This document shows, piece by piece, positions 44,797 through 53,150 of a stretch of DNA of 64,000 nt (position 1 is the stretch's first letter; every line of letters starts with the position of its first letter). Below the pieces are notes generated by a model. It ran no database searches. It saw only the letters and a list, made by a program, of their open reading frames with translations, and was not told where the DNA came from. The DNA comes from Azorhizobium sp965227945 (GTDB lineage Bacteria; Pseudomonadota; Alphaproteobacteria; Rhizobiales; Xanthobacteraceae), in NCBI GenBank assembly GCA_965227945.1, contig CBDDGQ010000006.1, positions 3,472,001 to 3,536,000 of the forward strand, read 5' to 3'. The position numbers and the translations under genes are program-made.

Positions 44797-45957
44797 ATAC
44801 GCCGCCTCGCTGACCTCGACTCTTTGGCCTTCCCAAAGTGCGGTGAATCTGAATCTCTGGTGCAAACCGGAGGTCTGCGATGCGATCAGGGATTTCATTA
44901 CGCGAAGATTTTGATGGAGAAGGTCTGCGGCGGCTGGCGCGGCAGACGAAAGATGCCGTTCAAGCGCGCCGTCTGTTGGCACTCGCCTCAATCTACGATG
45001 GAGGCTCGCGTTCCGATGCCGCCCGCCTCGGCAGCGTCACGCTCCAAATTGTCCGGGACTGGGTCATGCGGTTCAACGAACACGGTCCCCAAGGCCTGAT
45101 CAATGGCAAGGCGCCCGGTCCGCAGTCGCGGTTGAACGATCAGCAGCGTGCGGCCTTGGCGCAAGCAATCGAGCGTGGGCCGACACCCTATCTCGACGGC
45201 GTTGTTCGTTGGCGTCTGTGCGATCTGGCGCAATGGCTTTGGGAAGAGTTTCGCGTTTCGGTGAGCGAGCAAACGCTGAGCCGGGAGGTGCGGGCCATGG
45301 GCTATCGCAAGCTGGCTGTCCGGCCCAAACATCACGCGCAAGACCCTCAAGCCATTGAGGGTTTTAAAAAAGCTTCCCTGCCGCAGTGGCAGAGATTGCC
45401 GCTGGAGCGGCCCGAGGAAAACGCATAGAGATTTGGTTTCAGGATGAGGCCCGTATCGGGCAAAAGAACAAGATCACCCGCCGATGGGCCAGGCGAGGAA
45501 CACGGCCTTCAGCACCGCACGATCAGCGCACAAGGTCGGCCTACATCTTCGGCGCAATCTGCCCGAAGCTCGGCAAGGCGGCCGCGCTGGTCATGCCATG
45601 GTGCGACACCTACGCCATGACCCAGCATCTGGCCGAAATCGCCCGACACGTCGATGCCGACGCGCACGCTATCCTCATCATGGATCAGGCAGGCTGGCAC
45701 ATGTCCAACAATCTCGTCGTGCCCGAAAACATCACCATTCTGCCACTCCCGCCGAAATCGCCGGAGCTGAACCCGGTCGAAAACCTCTGGCATTTCATGC
45801 GCGACAACTGGTTATCAAACCGCGTCTTCAAATCATACGACGACATCGTCGATCATTGCTGCGATGCCTGGCGGAAGCTCGAAAGCCAGCCCTGGCGCAT
45901 CATGTCGATCGGGCGCAGAGAATGGGCCTATGGGTTTTGATCAGTGAGGGGCCGTAT
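44797..45957 (+). mobile_element. IS630-family insertion sequence
   Basis: 1,161 bp. The ends ATACGCCGCCTCGCTGAC (left) and the reverse complement of the right end, ATACGGCCCCTCACTGAT, match at 14 of 18 positions. TA dinucleotides at 44795-44796 and 45958-45959 flank it, the normal TA duplication of this family. It carries a transposase in two frames (see that entry). The ends and transposase look intact. Confidence 0.9.
44880..45940 (+). CDS. IS630 transposase, expressed by -1 frameshift
   Basis: The first frame (44880-45428) holds the helix-turn-helix part (RRLLALASIYDGGSRSDAARLG...WVMRFNEHG). The second frame (to 45940) holds the DDE domain: aspartates in WFQDEARIG and LIMDQAGWHM, and glutamate in SPELNPVENLW. 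Frames meet at A6 followed by G (45366-45372, in zero frame TTT AAA AAA G), a classic slippery site. Slipping back one base gives KKSFPAAVAEIAAG..., continuous family sequence. The reverse shift is the natural expression mode of many IS630 relatives, so this is not decay. Confidence 0.88.
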
Positions 45958-45965
45958 TACTTGTC

Positions 45966-46106
45966 ATGTTCGGCTATGCGGCACTCGGCTCGCAGGCCGT
46001 GCGTCTTTTGAAGACATCCGGCGCGATATGGCTCGACCGCATCTGCGGCGGCGTGCTTTTGGCGCTCGCCGGATCCCTCGCCTTCTACCGTCGCGCGACG
46101 GGCTGA
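45966..46106 (+). pseudogene. LysE/RhtB exporter, C-terminal remnant
   Basis: 46 codons (MFGYAALGSQAVRLL...SLAFYRRATG) with the last helices of LysE-family exporters. The frame is open back into the IS end (CTTGTCATG), so the initiator ATG is only an internal Met. The missing ~150 N-terminal residues are not on the other side of the insertion. The gene was therefore already truncated or was trimmed by an IS-linked deletion. Confidence 0.7.
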
Positions 46107-46148
46107 CGCGCCTGCTCCGCCCGGCTGGGACGGAGCAGGTCGACCATT

Positions 46149-46835
46149 CTAGAACCGATAGGTGACACCCGCACCGACCAGCCAGGGATTGAGCTTCGCC
46201 TTGCCGGTGAGCGGCGCCCCGTCGAGATCAACTTTCCATTTGGGCTCGAGGAAGATCTTCTTCACGTCGAAGTTCACGCCCCAATGCTCGTCCAGCATAT
46301 AGTCGAAACCGACCTGCAGGGCCGCGCCCAGCTTGTTCTCGATGTCGAGATTGGAGAACTTGCCCGAGCCGGACTGCTCGTAGAACAGGCTGTAGTTCAC
46401 CCCAGCACCGACATAGGGCTTGAACGCACCGAAATCGGTGAAGTGGTACTGCAGGGTCACCGTCGGCGGCAGCAGCCAGGCCTTGCCCACCTTGCCAAGC
46501 CCCTTGATCCCACCATCCGCGTGCACATTCGCATAGGTCGTGCCGAGAATGAGTTCGGCCGCGATGTTGTCGGTGAAGAAGTAGGAGATGTCGAGTTCCG
46601 GGATGACCGTGTCCGAATAGGAAAGGTCGGACCCCGGGATACCGTTCACGAAGCCGGAATCGTTCGTGATGACGCCAAGGCCGCGCACACGGATCTGCCA
46701 GGGGCTCTGCGCTGCGAAATCAAGCGTCGCCTCCGGCGGCGCCATGCGCTCCTCAAGGTCAGCTGCGGCAGCCTGTCCGGCCAGCAGCGCCAGGCCGGCG
46801 ACAAGGGCGGCACGCCCCATCCAATTTCCCTTCAT
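46149..46835 (-). CDS. ompW: OmpW family outer membrane protein
   Basis: 228 aa with a signal peptide (ALVAGLALLAGQAAA). The OmpW pattern is clear: SPWQIRVRGLGVITND near the start, AELILGTTYANVHADG, WLLPPTVTLQYHFTDFGAFKPYVGAGVNYS and the C-terminal strand LVGAGVTYRF. It forms an eight-stranded barrel for small hydrophobic solutes. An FNR/FixK-like half-palindrome lies upstream, in keeping with the oxygen-dependent expression of OmpW in other bacteria. Confidence 0.93.
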   Translation of the reverse strand: MKGNWMGRAALVAGLALLAGQAAAADLEERMAPPEATLDFAAQSPWQIRVRGLGVITNDSGFVNGIPGSDLSYSDTVIPELDISYFFTDNIAAELILGTTYANVHADGGIKGLGKVGKAWLLPPTVTLQYHFTDFGAFKPYVGAGVNYSLFYEQSGSGKFSNLDIENKLGAALQVGFDYMLDEHWGVNFDVKKIFLEPKWKVDLDGAPLTGKAKLNPWLVGAGVTYRF

Positions 46836-46904
46836 GTCGTCTCTCCATCAAACGCGACTCGTCTTTGCGAGAGCGACTATGAAGCGAGGCGGCACGGTGG
46901 TCCT

Positions 46905-46918
46905 TTGAGATGGATCAA
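46905..46918 (-). promoter_or_regulatory. FNR/FixK-like anaerobox upstream of ompW
   Basis: TTGAGATGGATCAA differs from TTGAT-N4-ATCAA at one position only. It is centred about 77 bp before the ompW ATG. FNR/FixK control of ompW is known elsewhere, so the site is plausible but unproven. Confidence 0.45.
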
Positions 46919-47035
46919 ACAGCGACACATGAAAGGAGGGATTGGCGAGAAATTCGCGCCAATCTTGACAATTGCCCAATTAAAACAATGGCAGACATCA
47001 AACGGAAGAGGGCCGGCCGGTCGCCGGCCCGAATG

Positions 47036-47626
47036 TCAGGCCGCCTTGCGCGGCTCCGTCACCATCCGCCGACGTCCGCCTGCGACGAGCACGCCGGCAG
47101 CACCGTCCAGCCAGCCGTCCTTCAGCTCCAGCGCGAGAAAGCGGCGACGCTCGAACGGACCAGGCATGACGAGATGCTGTGCCTTATCGGCAAAGAAACC
47201 GAAGCGCTCGTAATATTCCGGATCGCCCACCAGCAGCACGGCCCCGTGACCACGGCCCTGCGCCTCGGTGATCGCAGCCCGCATCAGCGCACCGCCGATG
47301 CCCTTGCCTTCGTGCTCGCAATCGACGGCAAGTGGACCGAGCAGCAGCGCCGGCACGGCATTGCCTTCGGAATCGACCCCGGCCTCGACATTCCACAGAC
47401 GCACGGTGCCGATGACGTGGCCGTCCAGATCCCGCGCGACAAGCGCGAGACCTTCGGCCGGCATGCGGCCGCGGCGGATCTTTTCCGACGACTTGCGGAA
47501 CCGGGCTTCGCCCATGACGCGATCGAGCAGGCGCTCGCGCGCAACGACGTCGCCGGCATTCTCCTGGTCGATGGTGAAGGCGGCATGCGCGAAGAACGCG
47601 CGGACAGAATCAAGAACAGTGGCCAT
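47036..47626 (-). CDS. GNAT family N-acetyltransferase
   Basis: 196 aa from ATG 47626 (MATVLDSVRAFFAHAAFTI); a frame reaching 47674 is less likely. The acetyl-CoA-binding motif is in LLGPLAVDCEHEGKGIGGALM (V-x-x-x-x-x-G-K-G-I-G, ~110-125), then LVGDPEYYERFGFFADKAQHL, the YhbS-type signature. It lies directly downstream of the ornithine decarboxylase gene on the same strand. Small-molecule acetylation, perhaps of a polyamine, is inferred only from that position. Confidence 0.85.
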   Translation of the reverse strand: MATVLDSVRAFFAHAAFTIDQENAGDVVARERLLDRVMGEARFRKSSEKIRRGRMPAEGLALVARDLDGHVIGTVRLWNVEAGVDSEGNAVPALLLGPLAVDCEHEGKGIGGALMRAAITEAQGRGHGAVLLVGDPEYYERFGFFADKAQHLVMPGPFERRRFLALELKDGWLDGAAGVLVAGGRRRMVTEPRKAA

Positions 47627-47717
47627 CTCTGGGCCTCCCGCACTCAAAACCGATTCAAACGGTATCCAGAACAAATTGTGAGGGTGGCGCTCCCGCAGGG
47701 ACGGGAGCGCCGGGTGG

Positions 47718-48851
47718 TCAGATCACGTAGGCCTTGAGCGGCTCGAAGCCGTTGAAGGCGACAGCCGAGTAGGTCGTCGTGTAGGCGCCGGTGCCTTCGA
47801 TCAGAACCTCGTCGCCGATCGAAAGCGAGACCGGCAGCGGATACATGTTCTTCTCGTACATCACGTCGGCCGAATCGCAGGTCGGGCCGGCGAGAACGCA
47901 GGGCTCCATCTCGTCCTGATCGCGCGCGGTGCGGATCGGGTAGCGGATCGCCTCGTCCATGGTTTCGGCGAGACCGCCGAACTTGCCGATGTCGAGGAAG
48001 ACCCAGCGATGGTTGTCGTTGTCCGACTTCTTCGAGACGAGAACGACTTCCGCCTTGATGACACCCGCATTGCCGACCATGCCGCGGCCCGGCTCGATGA
48101 TGGTTTCCGGGATCTGGTTGCCGAAGTGCTTCTTCAGCGCGCCGAAGATCGCCTTGCCATAAGCTTCGGCAGACGGGACGTCACGCAGGTACTTCGTCGG
48201 GAAGCCGCCGCCCATGTTGACCATCTTGAGCTCGATGCCCTGCTTGGCAAGCTGCACGAAGACGCGCTTGGCATCGGCAAGCGCCGAATCCCAGGCATCG
48301 ACCTTCGTCATCTGCGAGCCGACATGGAACGACACGCCATAGGAGACGAGACCGTTCTGGTGGGCATAGACGAGCACGTCGACGGCCATCTGCGGTACGC
48401 AGCCGAACTTGCGCGACAGCGGCCATTCGGCGCCTTCGCCATCCGTCAGGACACGGCAGAACACACGTGCACCGGGAGCGGCACGGGAAATCTTCTCGAC
48501 TTCCTCATGGCTGTCGACAGCAAAGAGCGAAACGCCGAGCGCATGCGCCTTGGCGACGTCGCGTTCCTTCTTGATCGTGTTGCCGAAGGAGATGCGGCTC
48601 GGGGTGGCACCGGCGTCGAGCGCCATTTCGATTTCGGCGACGGACGCGCAATCGAAGTTGGAGCCCATGGAGGCGAGCAGGCGCAGGACTTCCGGGGCCG
48701 GGTTGGCCTTGACAGCGTAGTAGATGGAGCTGTCGGGCAGCGCGTGGCGGAACGCCTTGAAATTGTCACGCACGACATCGAGGTCGACCACGAGGCACGG
48801 GCCGTCGGGACGTCGGGTGTTCAGGAAGTCGATAATACGTGCAGAGGTCAT
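47718..48851 (-). CDS. odc: Ornithine/lysine decarboxylase (alanine-racemase fold)
   Basis: 377 aa from ATG 48851 (MTSARIIDFLNTRRPDG); the frame is open far upstream through the leader but is not family-like there. PLP lysine in YYAVKANPAPEVLRLLASMG (~43), SFHVGSQ (~195), the glycine loop NMGGGFPTKY (~233), EPGRGMVGNAG (~275) and the catalytic cysteine in GPTCDSADVMYE (~320). It makes putrescine or cadaverine in the cytoplasm. In rhizobia this gene (odc2-like) is the main ornithine decarboxylase. A ~400-nt leader precedes it. Confidence 0.93.
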   Translation of the reverse strand: MTSARIIDFLNTRRPDGPCLVVDLDVVRDNFKAFRHALPDSSIYYAVKANPAPEVLRLLASMGSNFDCASVAEIEMALDAGATPSRISFGNTIKKERDVAKAHALGVSLFAVDSHEEVEKISRAAPGARVFCRVLTDGEGAEWPLSRKFGCVPQMAVDVLVYAHQNGLVSYGVSFHVGSQMTKVDAWDSALADAKRVFVQLAKQGIELKMVNMGGGFPTKYLRDVPSAEAYGKAIFGALKKHFGNQIPETIIEPGRGMVGNAGVIKAEVVLVSKKSDNDNHRWVFLDIGKFGGLAETMDEAIRYPIRTARDQDEMEPCVLAGPTCDSADVMYEKNMYPLPVSLSIGDEVLIEGTGAYTTTYSAVAFNGFEPLKAYVI

Positions 48852-49256
48852 TTCGGTATTCCCCATATCCAGGTTGCTCCGGGAAAACCCCAGAGGACAA
48901 AGGGCAGATGCAGGCACGCTCTGGAACCAGCCGGTGGAGACCCCGGAACCAAGCATGCGCATCATGCGCGAACGGTGAACCAAAGCCCGCCTAGGCTTTG
49001 ATTCGGCTTTGTCTGCCATGGATTGGCGGGAGAACCCGACCGCACGTCCGGCAATGAAGGTGTGCCTCTTCAGTAACCCCGGCTGTTGGAAAGCCGGCAG
49101 ACACCAGAAAGGCCCGCACCGTCGTTGCTTCAAGATGTCCTCGCTCTTCCGGTTGGCCGGAGAAACGACTGGAGGGGTTAGTTCCAGGTACCTTACCGAG
49201 TTCCTCACCAAATCGAGGGTCGGCGGACACCCACAGGCACGTGCGACTTTGGGCAA
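48852..49256 (-). ncRNA. Ornithine decarboxylase leader RNA (speF-type element)
   Basis: A gap of 559 bp separates the decarboxylase from the divergent LysR gene. A promoter-like pair (TTGATT at 49290-49285 and TTATCT at 49268-49263, 16 bp apart, minus strand) predicts a start near 49256 and a leader of ~400 nt. It contains stable hairpins: GCCGGC...GCCGG around 49080-49100 and AAAGCC...GGCTTT near 48980-49010. The speF motif is described in exactly this position in alphaproteobacterial decarboxylase leaders. I did not align it to the covariance model, so identity is by position. Confidence 0.5.
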
Positions 49257-49262
49257 GGCGGG

Positions 49263-49290
49263 AGATAAGAAGAATCGCTGTCGTAATCAA
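49263..49290 (-). promoter_or_regulatory. Sigma-70-type promoter of the decarboxylase leader
   Basis: On the minus strand TTGATT and TTATCT are separated by 16 bp, close to TTGACA-N17-TATAAT. It is the best promoter-like element in the gap and places the transcript start near 49256. Confidence 0.4.
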
Positions 49291-49410
49291 GAGGTTTTTT
49301 GCGGAACGCTATTGAAAATATTCTGACAGCCACGACATTCGCCGAACTGGTTTTCACAGAATGGTGATTACGCCCCGGCCACCGTTTCGGCCGCAGCCGC
49401 ATGGGGACAC

Positions 49411-50316
49411 ATGGATACTCTGACCCGAATCCGGGCCTTCATAGACGTCGTGGACGCCGAGGGCTTTTCCGCCGCCTCCCGCAAGACCGGCCGGTCCAAG
49501 GCGCTGCTGTCGAAATATGTGCGTGAGCTGGAGGACGAATTGGGCACGCTACTCCTCAATCGCACCACGCGCCAGTTCTCTATGACCGAGGCCGGCCACA
49601 CCTACTACCGCACCGCCTCCGATATCCTGAAGGAGATCGACAATCTTGCCGATCTCGTGCGCGAGAAGAACACCGACCTGCGCGGCAAGCTGAAGGTTTC
49701 CGCGCCACGTACCTTCGTCGACGCCGACATCGGCCAGTCAATCATCGATTTCGGCAAGGAGCACCCGGAACTCTCGCTGGAAATCGTCTCGGACGACCGC
49801 TTCGTCGATCTCGTTGAAGAAGGTTTCGACGTGGCTGTCCGCATTACGCGCCTGGAAGACTCGGCCCTCATCGCGCGCAAACTCGGCGATTTCTACCTGA
49901 AGATCTGCGTCAGCGCGGAGTTCCTGGAGCGGGTCGGCCCGATCAACCACCCAAGCGACCTTGCCCGCCTGCCCTGCATCATCGACACCAACGGCAAGTC
50001 GCACAGCAACTGGCGCTTCATCGACGAGAAGGGCGCGGGCTTTTCCGTGCCTGTCGGCGGCCATATCGAGGTGAACAGCCCGACGGCAGCCGTGCGCGCG
50101 GCGGCGAGTGGCCTCGGCGTCGCACAGGTGCCGGCCTTCATCGCCCGCCATTGCCTCGACAGCGGCAAGATCGTTTCGATCCTGGAGGATTACCTACCGA
50201 CAGACCGCGGCATCTACGCGATCTATCCGCACCGCCGCTACCTGCCCGCGAAGGTGCGCACCTTCGTCGACTTCCTGCACGGCTGGTTCCGCCGCAATCC
50301 CGGCATCGAAGCATAA
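49411..50316 (+). CDS. LysR family transcriptional regulator
   Basis: 301 aa. Helix-turn-helix at ~16-36 (EGFSAASRKTGRSKALLSKY), then LEDELGTLLLNRTTRQFSMT. The effector domain follows (KLKVSAPRTFVDADIGQSII; LEIVSDDRFVDLVEEGFDVAVRI), the CrgA/PecT-like subgroup. Divergent from the decarboxylase leader, 91 bp after the predicted -35. It may regulate the decarboxylase or the downstream metal genes. Confidence 0.9.
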   Translation: MDTLTRIRAFIDVVDAEGFSAASRKTGRSKALLSKYVRELEDELGTLLLNRTTRQFSMTEAGHTYYRTASDILKEIDNLADLVREKNTDLRGKLKVSAPRTFVDADIGQSIIDFGKEHPELSLEIVSDDRFVDLVEEGFDVAVRITRLEDSALIARKLGDFYLKICVSAEFLERVGPINHPSDLARLPCIIDTNGKSHSNWRFIDEKGAGFSVPVGGHIEVNSPTAAVRAAASGLGVAQVPAFIARHCLDSGKIVSILEDYLPTDRGIYAIYPHRRYLPAKVRTFVDFLHGWFRRNPGIEA

Positions 50317-50402
50317 GGTGCCGCGGCGAGGTCCCAATTCCGACCCATTTGCGTTACATTCAGCCGGTCGATTCTGAACGCTGCCGCGAGAGGATATACC
50401 CC

Positions 50403-51044
50403 ATGCGATTCCTCCCCCTCCTCGTTGCCGGAGCAGCCTTCCTTGCCCCGGCTGCGGCCTTTGCCCATCCGCATATCTTCGCGGAAGCGCGGCTTGAAGT
50501 GGTGGCCGGCGAAGACGGCACGGTCAGCGAATTGCGCAATGTCTGGCGTTTCGACGAAATGTTCTCGGCCAGCGTCGTGATGGATTTCGACAAGAACAGC
50601 AATGCCGCGCTCGATCCGGACGAACTGGCGGAAGTCGGCCAGACTGTTCTCGAGTCGCTGGAAGAGTTCAGCTACTACACGACGATCACCGAGGATGGGA
50701 AATCCATCAAGATCGCCAAGCCCGACGCGATCAACGTCGACTACAAGGACGGGCAGCTCCTGATGTTCTTCACCGTCAAGCCAGGCGAAGCCATGCCCCT
50801 CAAGGGCAAGCTCACCTTCGGCGTCTATGACCCCACCATGTACGCTGCCATGGACTTCGCCTCGGACGACGACCTCATCGCCGTCGGCGACAAGTTCACT
50901 GCCTGCAAGCGGGCGGTCGTGCGGCCGGATGCGGACGAGGTGCTTGCCCAGAACCAGGACAGCCTGACGGAAGCCTTCTTCAATGATCCCGCGGGCACCG
51001 ACATGTCGAAACTCTTCGCCACCCGTCTGGAGCTGACATGCTGA
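50403..51044 (+). CDS. DUF1007 family periplasmic protein
   Basis: 213 aa from ATG 50403, 87 bp after the LysR stop. Signal peptide (FLPLLVAGAAFLAPAAAFA) followed by HPHIFAEARLEVV, the histidine-containing start of the DUF1007 family. The EF-hand-like DFDKNSNAALDPDEL (~67) could bind a divalent metal. Stop overlaps the NicO start by 7 bp. Family members sit beside Ni/Co transporters and probably deliver or chelate metal in the periplasm. Confidence 0.88.
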   Translation: MRFLPLLVAGAAFLAPAAAFAHPHIFAEARLEVVAGEDGTVSELRNVWRFDEMFSASVVMDFDKNSNAALDPDELAEVGQTVLESLEEFSYYTTITEDGKSIKIAKPDAINVDYKDGQLLMFFTVKPGEAMPLKGKLTFGVYDPTMYAAMDFASDDDLIAVGDKFTACKRAVVRPDADEVLAQNQDSLTEAFFNDPAGTDMSKLFATRLELTC

Positions 51045-52045
51045 CCCGCGGCCGGGCTCTTGCCCTTCTCACGCTGACAGTCGCGATCGCGACCGCTGCC
51101 GGTCTTGCCCACGCACAGTCGCCGCTCGGCATCGGCTCGGCGGAGCCGGGTTTCAACACGACCGGCACCTTCGGCAGCCTGTTCGGCTGGATCAACGCCC
51201 AGCAGCAGGGCTTCTACCGCGCCATGACCGGCGCGTTGAAGGAGATGCGCGGAAATCCCTGGGCAGCGTCCACGCTGGTCGGCCTCTCCTTCGCCTATGG
51301 CGTCTTCCATGCCGCCGGCCCCGGCCACGGCAAGGCCGTCATCTCCTCCTACATGCTGGCAAACGAGGTGGAGCTGAAGCGCGGCGTTGCTCTCTCCTTC
51401 CTCTCCTCGATCCTGCAGGGCATCGTCGCGATCTTGCTCGTCGGCGCGGCCTATCTCTTCCTGCGCGGCACCACGGTCTCAATGACCGATGCCACCCGCG
51501 CACTCGAAATCGGCAGCTACGCCCTCATCGCCCTTTTCGGTGCCTGGCTGCTCTTCCGCAAGCTGCGACCGGCGGAACGACGGGCCTCGGCGCTTGGCGC
51601 GCAGGCGGTCGAGGTACACGATCACGACCATCGCGACCATGCGCATCATCACCACCATGCCGGGGAGATCTGCTCGACCTGCGGCCATGCCCATGCACCG
51701 GATCCATCGCTCCTGAAGGGTGAGCGCTTTGCACTGCGCGAGGCCTGGTCGGCCATCGTCGCCGTCGGTCTCAGGCCCTGCTCGGGTGCGCTGATCGTGC
51801 TCAGCTTCGCGCTTCTGAACGGCCTCTATCTCGGCGGCCTGCTCGCCGTCTTCGCCATGTCGATCGGCACGGCGATCACCGTCTCCACCCTCGCCACGCT
51901 CGCCGTCACGGCCAAAGGCGCGGCCGTTCGTTTCGCCGGCAACGGTTCGGCCGCCGCCCGCGTGGGTAGCGCCATCGAGATCGGTGGCGCAGCGCTGGTC
52001 ATGGTCCTTGGATTGCTCCTGCTCGGCGCTGCACTGCAGGGCTGA
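51038..52045 (+). CDS. NicO/RcnA-type nickel-cobalt transporter
   Basis: 335 aa. Signal or first helix, then SFAYGVFHAAGPGHGKAVISSYMLAN (~90-115), the family's HxxGPGHGK motif, and ALREAWSAIVAVGLRPCSGALIVLSFAL (~240). The central cytoplasmic loop is very His-rich (HDHDHRDHAHHHHHAGE, ~195), followed by the pair CSTCGHAH, a likely metal-binding site. Six to seven membrane helices. Probable export or uptake of Ni2+/Co2+ with the DUF1007 protein. Confidence 0.9.
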   Translation: MLTRGRALALLTLTVAIATAAGLAHAQSPLGIGSAEPGFNTTGTFGSLFGWINAQQQGFYRAMTGALKEMRGNPWAASTLVGLSFAYGVFHAAGPGHGKAVISSYMLANEVELKRGVALSFLSSILQGIVAILLVGAAYLFLRGTTVSMTDATRALEIGSYALIALFGAWLLFRKLRPAERRASALGAQAVEVHDHDHRDHAHHHHHAGEICSTCGHAHAPDPSLLKGERFALREAWSAIVAVGLRPCSGALIVLSFALLNGLYLGGLLAVFAMSIGTAITVSTLATLAVTAKGAAVRFAGNGSAAARVGSAIEIGGAALVMVLGLLLLGAALQG

Positions 52046-52054
52046 TAACAGCGC

Positions 52055-52160
52055 CCTAGATCATTTGCAGGAAAGTGCGAAGCGGTTTTCCGTCTGGAAA
52101 AGCGTTAAAACAAAGAGATCGAGTGTTTTCGCGATTCAGAGAAAAACGGAAACGCTCTAG
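52055..52160. repeat. RIME-like rhizobial intergenic mosaic element
   Basis: About 106 bp. It begins CCTAGATCATTTGCAGGAAA and ends ACGGAAACGCTCTAG, with an internal GAGTGTTTTCGCGATTC. The flanking CTAGA/CTCTAG ends and inner palindromes are the known form of the Rhizobium-specific intergenic mosaic element. It fills the gap between the metal transporter and a convergent small protein gene and touches that gene's stop codon. Confidence 0.7.
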
Positions 52161-52375
52161 TTGCCGCGACTGCGCTGATAGCGCGCCCGGAGCCAGAAGA
52201 GCAGGAAAAAGCCGAGCACGAGCAGCGCGCCGAAGACGCCAGCCAGCCATGGCGAGACATCGCCAAGCGCGATCATCACCCGCGGCAGGAAATAGAACAC
52301 CGCGCCCGTGCCGAGCAGAATGCAGAGCGCTGCCAGCGCCGGCGACTTGCCCTTGCGTTCCGGTGCGTCGGTCAT
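52157..52375 (-). CDS. Small hypothetical membrane protein
   Basis: 72 aa. Two hydrophobic helices (PALAALCILLGTGAVFYFLPRVM and WLAGVFGALLVLGFFLLFWLRA) with basic ends. Start overlaps the stop of the GNAT gene by 4 bp (ATGA), so it is translationally coupled with it. No named family recognised. Confidence 0.65.
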   Translation of the reverse strand: MTDAPERKGKSPALAALCILLGTGAVFYFLPRVMIALGDVSPWLAGVFGALLVLGFFLLFWLRARYQRSRGN

Positions 52376-53052
52376 GCTGCAATCTCCGCGCGGATGTCTT
52401 CCAGGCGACGTTTCTGCTGGCCTTCGGCATCGAAATTGTCAGGTGAGAGCCAGGCGTCGAAAGCCTTGGCAAGGAGTGGCCACTCCCCGTCGATGATCGA
52501 GAACCATGCGGTATCGCGGTTCTCGCCCTTGGACAGCATATGCTGGCGGAAGACGCCCTCGAAGGTGAAGCCGAGGCGGGCGGCGGTGCGCTTGCTGGCC
52601 TCGTTGCCGTTGTGGCATTTCCATTCGTAGCGGCGATAACCGAGATCCTCGAAAGCGTGCTTGGCAAGCAGGTATTGCGCCTCGGTCGAGAGCGGCGAGC
52701 GGGACATGCCGCCACCGTGGGCGATGCCGCCAATCTCAACGACGCCGTTTGCCGGGTCGGGCCGCATGTAATGCGCCATCCCGACAATCTTGCCGGCCGC
52801 CTTGTCGATGATCACCTCGCGCACCCAGCCGGACGTGATGACCGCTTCCGACCAGGAATCAAAATCCTCGATGCTGGCGAAATCGGCCTGCGTGAAATAG
52901 CGCAGCAGCGGGTTGATCTGCATGCCACCGAAGGCCTCCCAGAGGGCCTTTAGGTGTTTTTCCCGCTGGTAGGGCTCAAGGCGCACGGTACGGCCTTCGA
53001 GGGTGACGGGCGCCGGCGGCGGGCAGCCTTTCCAATCCTTAAGGTCGCGCAT
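52372..53052 (-). CDS. GNAT family N-acetyltransferase (RimJ/RimL type)
   Basis: 226 aa. VTLEGRTVRLEPYQREKHLKALWEAF at the start, acetyl-CoA site near VVEIGGIAHGGGMSRSPLSTEAQYLL (~115-135), then YRRYEWKCHNGNEASKRTAARLGFTFEGVFRQHM, the RimL signature (Asn-x-x-S, then GF). Acetylates a protein N-terminus or a small molecule. Coupled to the 72-aa membrane protein. Confidence 0.88.
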   Translation of the reverse strand: MRDLKDWKGCPPPAPVTLEGRTVRLEPYQREKHLKALWEAFGGMQINPLLRYFTQADFASIEDFDSWSEAVITSGWVREVIIDKAAGKIVGMAHYMRPDPANGVVEIGGIAHGGGMSRSPLSTEAQYLLAKHAFEDLGYRRYEWKCHNGNEASKRTAARLGFTFEGVFRQHMLSKGENRDTAWFSIIDGEWPLLAKAFDAWLSPDNFDAEGQQKRRLEDIRAEIAA

Positions 53053-53150
53053 GAAAATCCTCCTTCGGTCCTTGCCGAAGGGATAGAGCAGCGCGCGGGC
53101 GCGCGCAATGTTGAAAGCGGGGAGCGGCGTTCCGCCGCTCCCCCAAATCC

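Noticed and set aside
48991..49290. 99-codon frame inside the decarboxylase leader
   Set aside because: No family pattern and it overlaps the predicted promoter; more likely leader RNA.
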